A DNA stretch of 64,000 nucleotides, taken from assembly GCA_947488605.1 (NCBI GenBank), contig CANKZJ010000005.1:124001-188000 (forward strand), in the 5' to 3' direction. This document shows, one piece after another, positions 9,036-18,058 of the stretch; position 1 is the stretch's first letter; each line of letters begins with the position of its first letter. The notes beneath the pieces were generated by a model. That model made no database searches and was not told the origin of the DNA. It worked only from the letters and a program-made list of their open reading frames with translations. The position numbers and the translations under genes are program-made. The stretch is from an uncultured Paracoccaceae bacterium. Its GTDB lineage: Bacteria; Pseudomonadota; Alphaproteobacteria; Rhodobacterales; Rhodobacteraceae.

Positions 9036-9908
9036 TCAGTTCAACAGCCCGGCGTGCACCATTGCGGCACGAATTTTCTCTTTTGTTGGTTCTGAAAGCT
9101 CCGTTAGCGGAGACCGCACCTCTGCGCTGCACATCCCCAGCAGCGACATGCCGTATTTCGCGCCAACCAAACCGGGTTCTGTAAAGACGGCCTCGTGCAG
9201 TGGCATCAAACGATCAAGTTGCGTCAATGCCTTGGCATAGTCGCCTGCCAAAGTGCTTTGTTGGAATTCAGAGATCAGCTTTGGTGCGATATTAGCCGTG
9301 ACCGAAATACATCCACGACCACCATGGGCGTTAAAGCCCAATGCAGTGCCATCTTCGCCTGATAGCTGAATGAAGTCTTTGCCACACCGCATCCGTGTTG
9401 CAGGTACACGGGACAGATCAGCGGTCGCATCTTTGACCCCTACGATCATGTCATGCTTTGCTAGTTCCGCCATTGTGTCCGGCGTCATATCGACGACGGA
9501 CCGCGGAGGGATGTTGTAGATCACAATCGGCAGGCCACAGTCAGCCGCAGCAGTAAAATGCGCCACCAACCCGCGTTGGGTCGGCTTATTATAATAGGGT
9601 GTGACAACCAGTGCCGCATCCGCCCCAGCGGCCTTTGCGGCCTGGACCAGACGCACGGTTTCTGCCGTGTTGTTGGAGCCGGCCCCTGCGATCACAGGAA
9701 TGCGGCCAGCGGCCTCGGACACGACAGTTTCCACAACAAGGTCATGTTCAGCATGGGTCAGTGTTGGGCTTTCGCCAGTGGTGCCCACTGGAACCAACCC
9801 GTTTGAGCCTTGCTCAACATGCCAGTTCACAAGTTTTTTCAGCGCATCCACGTCAACTTGGCCGTTCAAAAACGGCGTGACGAGGGCGGGGAGTGATCCG
9901 CTAAACAT
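9036..9908 (-). CDS. dapA: 4-hydroxy-tetrahydrodipicolinate synthase
   Basis: The 290-residue TIM-barrel protein is DapA, which condenses pyruvate with aspartate semialdehyde in lysine and meso-diaminopimelate synthesis. The Schiff-base lysine is K159 (VGVKDATAD), the catalytic triad tyrosine is Y131 (YNIPPR), and the threonines T43-T44 lie in [15 protein letters not shown] 9908, preceded by AGGAAG, gives the normal family length; an in-frame start 96 bp upstream adds a non-conserved extension. It faces away from the transglycosylase gene across about 200 bp of shared promoter region. Confidence 0.96.
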   Translation of the reverse strand: MFSGSLPALVTPFLNGQVDVDALKKLVNWHVEQGSNGLVPVGTTGESPTLTHAEHDLVVETVVSEAAGRIPVIAGAGSNNTAETVRLVQAAKAAGADAALVVTPYYNKPTQRGLVAHFTAAADCGLPIVIYNIPPRSVVDMTPDTMAELAKHDMIVGVKDATADLSRVPATRMRCGKDFIQLSGEDGTALGFNAHGGRGCISVTANIAPKLISEFQQSTLAGDYAKALTQLDRLMPLHEAVFTEPGLVGAKYGMSLLGMCSAEVRSPLTELSEPTKEKIRAAMVHAGLLN

Positions 9909-10104
9909 GGCACGCTTCCTTCTTGTTGATGGCTCTTGAGAGCCGGGGTAAAATCGCGCGGACCCTAGGGCGAGAACCGAAATCAAACAAGCCCCCGTTT
10001 GCATGATCTGCAGTGCCGCTTTTCTGCCGACTGCCGTGTTTGTGAGTTGTTATCGGGCCTTTCTGGGTTACCTTTACCACTAGAGAAGGCAGGCGGTGAC
10101 TTTC

Positions 10105-12108
10105 ATGCGATTTTCGACTTTGATTTTGGCGCTCTGCGCTGCGGCCTTACCTGCGTCGGGGCAAACCGTTGACCCAAAGAGTGTTGGCGCGATCAAGGCA
10201 GCGCAAAGCGATTGGGACGTTGCCTATCAAATTGCCCAAGTTGCTGATCCACTGACAGACGATGTGCTGACGTGGCTTCGCCTGAGCGAAGGCAGCGGAA
10301 CGTTTGCCGAATTTCAAGCCTTTTTTGAAAGCCACAGCGATTGGCCGGGCTTGTCGCGCTTGCGTGCGCAAGCAGAGCGTGCCGTGGGCGAAACAGACAG
10401 CCCCGAAGAAATCGTTGCTTGGTTCGCTACAGAACCGCCCAGAACGGGACGAGGTGCGGTCCTTCTTGCCAAAGCACATCTGGCGTTGGAGCAAACTGAA
10501 GAAGCCCGTTCTGTCTTGCGCACGGCATGGGTTGAATTGCGGCTATCTGATGAGGGGCAAAAGGCAATGTACGATGCCTTTGGCCCACAGCTAAGACCTT
10601 TTCATGCGGCCCGCACTGATGCTTTGTTATGGCGTGGTCGCGCGGAAGATGCGGCAAGAATGCTGCCGCTTCTGGAGCCTGATCAAAGTGCTTTGGCCGC
10701 AGCGCGCATCGCCTATATTACCAGCGCAAATAACCTTCCGGCCCGTGTGAATGCCGTTCCAAAAGACCTCCGCGAGGATCCAGGGTTGGCTTATAGTCGC
10801 TACGCGTGGCTTGCTGGGCGAGGAGAGCGGACCGATGCGGTTAAGATATTGCTGGATCGCTCGACCAGTGGTGCGGCTTTGGCTGAACCCTTTCGGTGGT
10901 CTGGCTGGCGGCGGGTGCTGGCACGGTGGGAAATGCGCGAAGGGCGTGCCGACCAAGCCTATGTTTTGGCATCGCGCCATTACCTGACCGACGGGGCGTC
11001 TTATGCGGATCTTGAGTGGTTGTCTGGTTATCTTTCGTTGATTTATTTGGGCAACCCAACGCAAGCCTTGGCGCATTTTGAAAATGCCTTGCGGGTATCA
11101 AGCAGCCCCATTTCAGTGGGTCGGATGCAGTACTGGATCGGGCGTGCACAAGAGGTGAAGGGGAATGCTGAATTGGCAGCCGAGGCTTTTGCAGCGGCAG
11201 CCGACCATCAAACCAGTTTTTATGGATTGCTCGCATCGGAAAAGATCGGCCGCGCACTTGATCCAATGCTTGCGGTGCCAGAAGTCGATTGGCGCGGCGC
11301 ACCGGTTTTTGAGCAAGAGGTCACCCAAGCCGCATTAATGCTGTTGGCCGCCGGAGAACGCAGCGCGGCGGTGACGTTTTTTGCAGCACTAGGTCAGACA
11401 TTGAATGCGCAACAGCTGGCCCAATTGGGTGCATATCTCAATCATATCGACGAGCAATATTACACCGTGCTTTTGGGGAAAAGTGCTGTCAGGCGCGGCA
11501 TGCTGGTGCCGTCCATCTATTTTCCGTTACATGATTTGGCACAGATGGATCTGCCTGTCGCACCTGCACTGTCATTGTCGATTGCGCGACGTGAGAGCGA
11601 GTTCAATATAGGTATTGGCAGCCCGGTTGGTGCGTTGGGGCTGATGCAGCTTATGCCCGCTACAGCCGAGGAGGTCGCAGGCAATCTGGGTCTGCCTTAT
11701 GCGCGGGGGCGACTGACAACCGATTGGCGCTACAATGCGATCTTGGGGGCAGAGTATCTTGCCTTCTTGCAAGACGAATTCGGCCAAAGCCCGGTGATGA
11801 TTGCTGCGGGATATAATGCGGGCCCAAGCCGTCCACAGCGCTGGATGAGTGAACGCGGCGACCCTCGGTTGGGCGAAATGGATGTGGTGGATTGGATCGA
11901 ACATATCCCGTTTCGCGAAACCCGGAATTACGTCATGCGCGTGACTGAAAGCTTGCCGATCTACGAGGCACGCTTGTCAGGCGTCGCGCGTCCTGTGCGG
12001 TTTACCGATTTGCTAGTCGGCGCAAAGCCCCTCATCCGCCCGATTGCACGCCCTGATCCGGTAGAGCAAGCGCAGGTGACTGACGTCCGTCCGATCGCGC
12101 GCCCTTAG
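10105..12108 (+). CDS. Soluble lytic murein transglycosylase (Slt70-like)
   Basis: The 667-residue periplasmic protein begins with a signal peptide (FSTLILALCAAALPASGQ) and has a long helical, TPR-like superhelix (about residues 25-460) that forms the Slt ring. The C-terminal lysozyme-like domain carries the catalytic glutamate near E497 (ARRESEFN) followed by GSPVGALGLMQLMPATAEEVA and AGYNAGPSR. It cleaves the MurNAc-GlcNAc bond with 1,6-anhydro formation during wall turnover. A GTG start three codons upstream (10096) is an alternative; ATG 10105 is preferred because AGGCGGTG precedes it. Its stop overlaps that of the convergent exporter gene by 3 bp. Confidence 0.92.
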   Translation: MRFSTLILALCAAALPASGQTVDPKSVGAIKAAQSDWDVAYQIAQVADPLTDDVLTWLRLSEGSGTFAEFQAFFESHSDWPGLSRLRAQAERAVGETDSPEEIVAWFATEPPRTGRGAVLLAKAHLALEQTEEARSVLRTAWVELRLSDEGQKAMYDAFGPQLRPFHAARTDALLWRGRAEDAARMLPLLEPDQSALAAARIAYITSANNLPARVNAVPKDLREDPGLAYSRYAWLAGRGERTDAVKILLDRSTSGAALAEPFRWSGWRRVLARWEMREGRADQAYVLASRHYLTDGASYADLEWLSGYLSLIYLGNPTQALAHFENALRVSSSPISVGRMQYWIGRAQEVKGNAELAAEAFAAAADHQTSFYGLLASEKIGRALDPMLAVPEVDWRGAPVFEQEVTQAALMLLAAGERSAAVTFFAALGQTLNAQQLAQLGAYLNHIDEQYYTVLLGKSAVRRGMLVPSIYFPLHDLAQMDLPVAPALSLSIARRESEFNIGIGSPVGALGLMQLMPATAEEVAGNLGLPYARGRLTTDWRYNAILGAEYLAFLQDEFGQSPVMIAAGYNAGPSRPQRWMSERGDPRLGEMDVVDWIEHIPFRETRNYVMRVTESLPIYEARLSGVARPVRFTDLLVGAKPLIRPIARPDPVEQAQVTDVRPIARP

Positions 12109-12968
12109 GCCCTGCGCTGCGCGCGCCATAGTGTAAATAGCCCAGCGCCGACCACGATTGCCGCTCCGACTGCCACATTGGGCCGCAGTGTTTCGCCCAA
12201 CAGAAAAATACCGATGATGCTGGCAAAGACGAGTTGCAGGTATGCAAATGGCTGAACCGCACTTGCCTCGGCGACCTCGTAGGTTTTGATCAAGAGCCAG
12301 TGGCCCAACGCGCCGGTAATGCAAAGTGCGCTCATCCATTGCCAATCTTGAGCTGTCATCGGTTCCCAGAACCAAACACCCGCGACGGTCATGACGACCG
12401 CGCCAGAGGTCCCGGTCCAGAAAAACGATGTGGTTGTGCTATCTTTGCGGGCCGCATAGCGCGTCAGCAATCCATAAAGTGCGAACATAAAGGCCGACGC
12501 AAGTGGAATAGCTGCCGCGGGTGCGAATACGGTGTAGCCGGGTTGCAGGATCACCAGAACGCCGATGAACCCGATCCCGATGGCAACCCAGCGCCGCCAG
12601 CCGACTTGTTCGCCCAACACAGGGCCGGACAATGCCGCGATCAACAATGGATAGCAGGCGAAGATGGCGTGGCTTTCCACTAGACCCAGCAGAACAAAGG
12701 CGCTGACCATCACGCAGATTTCCAGCGCCAACAGGGTGCCGCGCGTGATTTGCAGGATTGGTTGCTTTGTGGCGGCGGCGGCCCGGATTGATCCCGACTG
12801 CTTTGTCGCGATGGTGATGACGAAAGCGGCAAAGAACCAATAGCGGATCATGACGATCATGATGACGTTATAGTTTTCTGCAAGATGCCGGGAAATACCG
12901 TCTTGCACGGCAAAGACAAAAGTTGTCGCGGTCATCAAAAGGATGCCGAGGCGGGGATTATTCTCCAT
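12105..12968 (-). CDS. DMT-superfamily (EamA) transporter
   Basis: The 287-residue protein has about ten hydrophobic helices arranged as two EamA repeats (about residues 8-140 and 150-285), typical of drug/metabolite exporters in the inner membrane. The N-terminal repeat has FAVQDGISRHLAENY and the second has FALYGLLTRYAARKD. The exported compound cannot be read from the sequence. Its start overlaps the last 11 bp of mnmD, so the two are likely co-transcribed and translationally coupled. Confidence 0.88.
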   Translation of the reverse strand: MENNPRLGILLMTATTFVFAVQDGISRHLAENYNVIMIVMIRYWFFAAFVITIATKQSGSIRAAAATKQPILQITRGTLLALEICVMVSAFVLLGLVESHAIFACYPLLIAALSGPVLGEQVGWRRWVAIGIGFIGVLVILQPGYTVFAPAAAIPLASAFMFALYGLLTRYAARKDSTTTSFFWTGTSGAVVMTVAGVWFWEPMTAQDWQWMSALCITGALGHWLLIKTYEVAEASAVQPFAYLQLVFASIIGIFLLGETLRPNVAVGAAIVVGAGLFTLWRAQRRA

Positions 12969-13638
12969 CAGGCATCCTTGCGCGGGTCATATGCCGTTTG
13001 CGCCCGTACCCCGTCGTACGGGTCACATCAAAACCTGCTTCCGCAAGCCCGCGCCGGATATGCCCAGCAGCCGAATACGTCGCGACAGTCCCGCCGGGTT
13101 TGGTGTGTGCGCCCACAGCGTTCAACAAATCGCTTTGCCAAAGTTCAGGGTTTTTTGCAGGTGAGAAGCCGTCAAGAAACCATGCATCCGCCCTGTCATC
13201 CCATTGCGGCACAGTTTCGCGCGCATCGCCAGCGATCACGTTCAATGTTGGACCATTGGGCAGTATAAATTCGCCTGCCTCAATGTGCCAGACATCCAAG
13301 AGCACCTCTGCGTAGTTGCGCAGACTAGGAAAGTGTTCGAGCGCATTCTTCATGTCAGCTTTACGCATAGGGAACGCTTCGAACGAGGTGAACTGCAGCG
13401 TTCCAGGGCGCCCTGCGTCCACCCATGCGGCCCAAGTGACCAGAAGGCTCAAACCGGTTCCAAACCCGAGTTCAGCAATGTGGAAGTTGCCGCCAAAGCG
13501 CGCAGGCAGATCGTTGCCTGCAAGAAAGACATGGGCAGTTTCAGCCAATCCATCCTCTAGCGAATAATAGGGATCATCAAACGCGGTTGCGATCGGCACA
13601 CCATCGCGCCAGTCGAGTTTTGCTGTCTGGTCTGTCAT
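12958..13638 (-). CDS. mnmD: tRNA U34 methyltransferase MnmD (methyltransferase half of MnmC)
   Basis: The 226-residue SAM-dependent enzyme matches the methyltransferase domain of MnmC, which converts nm5s2U to mnm5s2U at the wobble base of tRNAs. Markers are DDPYYSLEDGLAETAHVFLAGN, the SAM-binding IAELGFGTGLSLL (about residues 55-67), FTSFEAFPM and AWFLDGFSPAKNPELW, which holds the conserved DGFSPxxNPxxW motif. In E. coli this domain is fused to an FAD oxidase; here it ends at 226 residues, and a separate MnmC-oxidase-like gene lies divergently 48 bp away. Confidence 0.92.
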   Translation of the reverse strand: MTDQTAKLDWRDGVPIATAFDDPYYSLEDGLAETAHVFLAGNDLPARFGGNFHIAELGFGTGLSLLVTWAAWVDAGRPGTLQFTSFEAFPMRKADMKNALEHFPSLRNYAEVLLDVWHIEAGEFILPNGPTLNVIAGDARETVPQWDDRADAWFLDGFSPAKNPELWQSDLLNAVGAHTKPGGTVATYSAAGHIRRGLAEAGFDVTRTTGYGRKRHMTRARMPDGE

Positions 13639-13685
13639 TCACTCATGCCTTACCACTGCGTCATGTTTGAGTGGAAGGATGCGGA

Positions 13686-14690
13686 ATGGCAACGGCTGAT
13701 ATCACGGTCATGGGGGCGGGTGTCTTTGGCTTGTCTGTTGCCTATGCCTGTGCGCAGCGCGGGGCCCGTGTTCGCGTGGTCGATCCGCACGGCGTTGCAG
13801 CGGGTTCAAGTGGCGGTTTGGTCGGTGCCTTGGCGCCTCATGTGCCCGAGAACTGGAACGAGAAAAAGGCATTTCAATTTGAGAGCCTTATTATGGCGCA
13901 AGCGTTCTGGCGTGATGTCGAAAATCTGACAGGTGCCGATGCTGGATACGTCCGGTCCGGCCGTTTGCAACCTTTGGCGGATGCGCGCGCGGTTGAGCTT
14001 GCGCAGGCGCGTGCGTTGACAGCGAAGACACATTGGGAAGGGCGGGCGACATGGGAGGTTTTACCCCATGGAAATGCAACTTGGATGCCACCTTCGCCCA
14101 GCGGGCTCGTCGTTCATGATACCCTTTCAGCGTTGATCCATCCACGCCGTGCCACGCGCGCACTGGCCGAGGCGGTGCAAGCTTTGGGGGGTGAAGTCTG
14201 CGCAGATGCTGCACCGCAGGGGCAAATGGTCTGGGCAACAGGTTGGCCGGGTATGGTCGAAATTGGCGGTAATGGTGTCAAAGGACAGGCGGCTTTGCTC
14301 AAATACGATGCAAGTGGCCAGCCACAGCTGTTTGCTGATGCACTGCACATTATTCCTCATAATGATGGAACAGTCGCGATTGGGTCGACGTCCGAGCGCG
14401 AATTTGATGATCCGTTCACAACAGATAGCGCGTTGGATGATGTATTGGCGCGGGCCCATGCCGCATTTCCCGTTGTTGAGGGTGCCGAGGTTCTTGAGCG
14501 CTGGGCGGGTGTGCGACCGCGCAGCAAAAGCCGCGCACCCGTTCTTGGTAAACACCCAACATTTGAAGGCGCGTTTATCGCTAACGGCGGCTTCAAGATA
14601 GGATTTGGCATGGCGCCGAAGGTCGGGGAGGTGATGGCCGATCTGCTGCTGGAGGGCAAAGACCAGATACCCGAAGGCTTTCGCGCCTAA
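13686..14690 (+). CDS. FAD-dependent oxidase, MnmC(o)-like (DAO family)
   Basis: The 334-residue protein is a glycine/D-amino-acid-oxidase type flavoenzyme with an N-terminal ITVMGAGVFGLSVAYACAQRG Rossmann motif. The next segment, SSGGLVGALAPHVPE, resembles the G-x-SGN-x-x-GALYP signature of the oxidase half of E. coli MnmC, which removes the carboxymethyl group of cmnm5s2U34. The C-terminus has RWAGVRPRSKSRAPVLG and IANGGFKIGFGMAP, which fit the DAO substrate side. ATG 13686 is preferred over GTG 13671 because GGAAGG lies 8-13 bases upstream. Its place next to mnmD makes tRNA modification the best guess; an amino-acid oxidase role cannot be excluded. Confidence 0.75.
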   Translation: MATADITVMGAGVFGLSVAYACAQRGARVRVVDPHGVAAGSSGGLVGALAPHVPENWNEKKAFQFESLIMAQAFWRDVENLTGADAGYVRSGRLQPLADARAVELAQARALTAKTHWEGRATWEVLPHGNATWMPPSPSGLVVHDTLSALIHPRRATRALAEAVQALGGEVCADAAPQGQMVWATGWPGMVEIGGNGVKGQAALLKYDASGQPQLFADALHIIPHNDGTVAIGSTSEREFDDPFTTDSALDDVLARAHAAFPVVEGAEVLERWAGVRPRSKSRAPVLGKHPTFEGAFIANGGFKIGFGMAPKVGEVMADLLLEGKDQIPEGFRA

Positions 14691-14691
14691 T

Positions 14692-15510
14692 TCAAAGCGG
14701 CATATGCCGGTTCACATCCTTATAAAGCAAATACCGGAAGGGCCCCGGCCCGCCCGCGTAGCAAGCTTGTGGGCAAAAGGCGCGTAGCCACATGAAATCA
14801 CCGGCTTCTACTTCGACCCAGTCTTGATTGAGCCGGTAAACTGCCTTGCCTTCAAGCACATACAATCCGTGTTCCATCACATGGGTTTCGGCAAAGGGGA
14901 TCACACCGCCGGGCTGAAAGGTGACGATATTGACGTGCATATCGTGGCGCATATCTGCGGGATCAACAAACCGCGTTGTTGCCCATTTCCCGTCCGTGTC
15001 CGGCATGGAAACGGTCGTTCCGGCGTCCTCATGTGTGACGAACGCGGGGGGTGGGTCAATGCCGTCAACGGGCTGATAGGTTTTGCGTATCCAATGAAAA
15101 CGCGCGGCGGTGTCCGTTGCGTTGATTGTGGACCACTGCGTGCCAGCGGGCAGGTAGGCATAGCTGCCTGCTACCATCTGGTGCGCCTCATCCGCGATCG
15201 TCAGCGTAAAGCCACCTGCGACAACAAATAGTATGCTCTGTGCTTTGGGGTCTGTTTCGGGTCGGTCGCTTCCGCCACCCGCGCTGACTTCCATGATGTA
15301 TTGGCTGAATGTTTCGGCAAATCCAGAGAGGGGGCGGGCAAGTACCCACGCGCGCGTCTTGTCCCAGAATGGCAAGTTGCTGGTCACGATGTCGGTCATC
15401 GTGCCTTTGGGAATGACGGCATAGGCCTCGGTAAAGACGGCGCGATCGGTCAAAAGCTGTGTCTGTGGTGGCAGGCCGCCAGTAGGCGCATAATACGGTG
15501 TCTTGGTCAT
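14692..15510 (-). CDS. allE: (S)-ureidoglycine aminohydrolase-like bicupin
   Basis: The 272-residue bicupin resembles (S)-ureidoglycine aminohydrolase, which releases ammonia from ureidoglycine in purine/allantoin breakdown. Characteristic stretches are VIPKGTMTDIVTSNLPFWDKT near residue 38, PLSGFAETFSQYIMEVSAGGGSDRPE in the first cupin, and FAETHVMEHGLYVLEGKAVYRLN followed by AGDFMWLRAFCPQACYAGG in the second, catalytic cupin with the Mn-binding residues. ATG 15510 has AAGGAA upstream. It ends a minus-strand run with pxpBCA; no other allantoin genes are in the window, so a role on another ureide or amide is possible. Confidence 0.82.
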   Translation of the reverse strand: MTKTPYYAPTGGLPPQTQLLTDRAVFTEAYAVIPKGTMTDIVTSNLPFWDKTRAWVLARPLSGFAETFSQYIMEVSAGGGSDRPETDPKAQSILFVVAGGFTLTIADEAHQMVAGSYAYLPAGTQWSTINATDTAARFHWIRKTYQPVDGIDPPPAFVTHEDAGTTVSMPDTDGKWATTRFVDPADMRHDMHVNIVTFQPGGVIPFAETHVMEHGLYVLEGKAVYRLNQDWVEVEAGDFMWLRAFCPQACYAGGPGPFRYLLYKDVNRHMPL

Positions 15511-15600
15511 TTTGATTTCCTTCAAGCCACACTATGCCCACTCAGTCGGCCGCGGGAAGGGACAGCCCACCCATAGGTCCCTTCGGGTTTCTTTGAAAGT

Positions 15601-16269
15601 TCAAACGCTTGGCGCGGTCGCAAACGGTAAATGGCCGGTTTTAATCCAGAACTTAGCACCAAGATCACCTGCGGTAATGCTGAGCGCGGCCTCCGTTGGT
15701 AGTCTGAGCCACGAGCCAGAAGATAAGGTTTCACCGGATTCCTGCGCGTTACCCCAGATCATGAGGATTTCGGTGCCTCCAACGGGCTTTTCTTCCAATG
15801 TTGTGTTTGGGTCCAGTACAACGAACCGAACGGTTTCGCGCATGTCCTGATGCAGGATATGGGCGCTTACCCCCTGAGAGATGCCTTGAAGATCCGTATC
15901 CATAGTCCGCCGAAACTGATTGCGATCGTCAGGGTCAAATTGCCAGAGTTTCACAAAGATTGTGCAGCCCTCAGCGGCCCCCGGCGTGTGGGATGTCGTC
16001 GGTGGGTTGCGCACATAAGTGCCCGTTGGATAGTCGCCATGCTCGTCTTGGAACACACCATCAAGCACGATGAATTCTTCACCGCCAGTATGCGTGTGGG
16101 CTGAAAACGTACTGCCCGGTGCATAACGGACGATGGATGTCGCGCGCGCGACCTCGTCACCGATCCGGTCCAACATACGCCGATCAACGCCGGGCATCGG
16201 TGATGCTTGCCACGGCAGATCTTGCGAATGAACCAGTACGCGCTGGGTGAAGTCTGCATGCAATTCCAT
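15601..16269 (-). CDS. ChrR-like cupin domain protein
   Basis: The 222-residue protein has a cupin core of the type found in the anti-sigma factor ChrR: [41 protein letters not shown] (about residues 54-94) with likely metal ligands H57, H59, E63 and H94-type residues. A second, weaker cupin-like half (about residues 120-215) follows. ChrR itself has an N-terminal zinc anti-sigma domain that is absent here, so this is a stand-alone cupin and no sigma factor is adjacent. It starts 9 bp after pxpA and is very likely in the same operon; its substrate or ligand is unknown. Confidence 0.75.
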   Translation of the reverse strand: MELHADFTQRVLVHSQDLPWQASPMPGVDRRMLDRIGDEVARATSIVRYAPGSTFSAHTHTGGEEFIVLDGVFQDEHGDYPTGTYVRNPPTTSHTPGAAEGCTIFVKLWQFDPDDRNQFRRTMDTDLQGISQGVSAHILHQDMRETVRFVVLDPNTTLEEKPVGGTEILMIWGNAQESGETLSSGSWLRLPTEAALSITAGDLGAKFWIKTGHLPFATAPSV

Positions 16270-16278
16270 TGTCTGTCC

Positions 16279-17037
16279 TCAAAGTGGGGCGATTGTGATG
16301 CCGGCATCAGTCAAGCGTTCACGAATGCCGCGCGCCATCGCGACGGCACCGGGTGTGTCACCGTGCAAGCAAATCGTGTCAATTTGGCAAGGGATATGAT
16401 GCCCTGTTTCAGCAATGATTGCGCCTGCTTCCAACATCTTGAGGATACGTGCCGCAGCAACCTCTGCGTTATGCAGCACGGCACCGGGTAAGCTGCGATC
16501 TACCAAGGTCGCATCGTCGTTATAGGCCCGGTCAGCAAATATTTCTCCGGCCCAATTGCAGTCCATTTCGCGCACGACGTCTTCCATTGCCGTAGCGGCC
16601 AGCACCATGATGATGATATCTGGGTCAACGTCTAACGCGGCCTGATAGCAGGCGCGCGCTAAGGCATGATCCACAGACGCCATATTGGATAACGCGCCAT
16701 GCAACTTGAGGTGCCGCACGTGGCCGCCCGCGCGCTTGGCCATCGCTTGCGCCGCGCCCAATTGATAGGCGACAGCATTTGCGATCTCTGCGTGCGGTAA
16801 GGGGAGCTGTCTGCGGCCAAAGCCCTTGAGGTCGGCAAAGCCGGGATGTGCGCCAATGCCCACGCCCCTTGTCACGGCTTGCTGCATGGTTTGCGCCATC
16901 ACATCGGGGTCGCCTGCATGAAAACCGCAGGCGATGTTTGCTGATGAGACGATATCGAGCAGAGCAGCGTCATCCCCCATCGTCCATGGCCCAAACCCTT
17001 CGCCCATGTCAGAATTGAGGTCGACGTTGCGTGTCAT
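16279..17037 (-). CDS. pxpA: 5-oxoprolinase subunit PxpA (LamB/YcsF family)
   Basis: The 252-residue protein is PxpA, part of the ATP-dependent PxpABC enzyme that opens 5-oxoproline (pyroglutamate) to glutamate. Family landmarks are VDLNSDMGEGFGPW at the N-terminus, SSANIACGFHAGDP, IGAHPGFADLKGFGRR and HLKLHGALSN, with DTICLHGDTPGAV near the end. ATG 17037 lies 1 bp after the pxpC stop; a TTG 15 bp upstream is less likely. The order pxpB-pxpC-pxpA with tight junctions is a standard arrangement. Confidence 0.95.
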   Translation of the reverse strand: MTRNVDLNSDMGEGFGPWTMGDDAALLDIVSSANIACGFHAGDPDVMAQTMQQAVTRGVGIGAHPGFADLKGFGRRQLPLPHAEIANAVAYQLGAAQAMAKRAGGHVRHLKLHGALSNMASVDHALARACYQAALDVDPDIIIMVLAATAMEDVVREMDCNWAGEIFADRAYNDDATLVDRSLPGAVLHNAEVAAARILKMLEAGAIIAETGHHIPCQIDTICLHGDTPGAVAMARGIRERLTDAGITIAPL

Positions 17038-17038
17038 T

Positions 17039-18058
17039 TCAAGGCCTTTCAAGATCGTCGCCGGGGGTTGCGCCGCTGATCAATTGGTAACGTAGTAAGT
17101 CCGCAATGTCATGGGGATCGCGCAGCAACGGCGTGCACAAACCCGCGAGGTTCTTAAGGATGGTTTGGGTTGATTGCGCCGTCGCGTCAGCTTCTTCCAC
17201 CGTCAGAAATCTGAATTGCAGCGACGTGCCGGGTGCGGCTTGGGCTATTTTGGGCAAGTCGGCCGGGATCACACTACCAATTCGGGGGTAGCCACCAATC
17301 GTTTGGCATTCAGCCAGCAAGACATAAGGGACGCCTTGACCGGTCATTTGGATGTCACCGGGCACAATCAGGTCTGACATTTGGGTCAGTCCTCCCTGCG
17401 TGGCAAAGCCATCGCCATCATAATCCAGCCGGATCCCCTGGCGATTGCCGCGCGGACTGCGACGAAAGACTTTCGCACAAAACGCGGCGCGAGTTTGGGT
17501 GGAGAAAAAGTCTGTCTGTGGTCCGGGCATGATCCGAATGAGGCCACCGTCAAACCTGTTTTCAGTGACCAGTTTCATCGGTGCATGCATGCGGTTGGGG
17601 TCTTGACCAATTGGCAGATGATCCGCGGCTACCAGTCTTTTCCCTATACCAGCGGTAAGATGCGTCGCACGGCTGCCCATCACTGGCTGGGTCATGATGC
17701 CGCCAGCAATAGCAAGGTAGCCAAAGACACCCTTTTGCGCACCTCCAATTGTCAGTTTTGCTCCGGCTGGTAAGAAATACGAGGTATTGTGGTTGAGCTT
17801 TTCGCCGTCAATGCGGGCTTGCATCTGCGCGCCGGTCAAAGCAATGCGAACGCCTTGATCAACACTGAAGACACCGCCAAAACCCATCATTTCGATGATG
17901 GCATCCGATGGGTTTGCACCCAGAAGTGCAGCCGCCTCAAGCACGGCCAAAGGGTCTGCTGCACCCCCGGTTGAAAGCCCTTGCGCCTTCCAGCCGGGGC
18001 GACCCAAGTCTTGTACGGTGACGCCCGGTCCCGCGCTATGGACGGTCAGTTGCGGCAT
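17039..18058 (-). CDS. pxpC: 5-oxoprolinase subunit PxpC (biotin-dependent carboxyltransferase-like)
   Basis: The 339-residue protein belongs to the allophanate hydrolase subunit 2/KipA family and corresponds to PxpC. Visible landmarks are GPGVTVQDLGRPGWKAQGLSTGGAADPLA at the N-terminus, IALTGAQM, GYLAIAGGI, SRATHLTAGIGKRL, IRIMPGPQTDFF and a QTIGGYPRIGSVIPADLPKIAQAAPG block. ATG 18058 overlaps the pxpB stop (TGATG). It works as a complex with PxpB and PxpA in the cytoplasm. Confidence 0.94.
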   Translation of the reverse strand: MPQLTVHSAGPGVTVQDLGRPGWKAQGLSTGGAADPLAVLEAAALLGANPSDAIIEMMGFGGVFSVDQGVRIALTGAQMQARIDGEKLNHNTSYFLPAGAKLTIGGAQKGVFGYLAIAGGIMTQPVMGSRATHLTAGIGKRLVAADHLPIGQDPNRMHAPMKLVTENRFDGGLIRIMPGPQTDFFSTQTRAAFCAKVFRRSPRGNRQGIRLDYDGDGFATQGGLTQMSDLIVPGDIQMTGQGVPYVLLAECQTIGGYPRIGSVIPADLPKIAQAAPGTSLQFRFLTVEEADATAQSTQTILKNLAGLCTPLLRDPHDIADLLRYQLISGATPGDDLERP

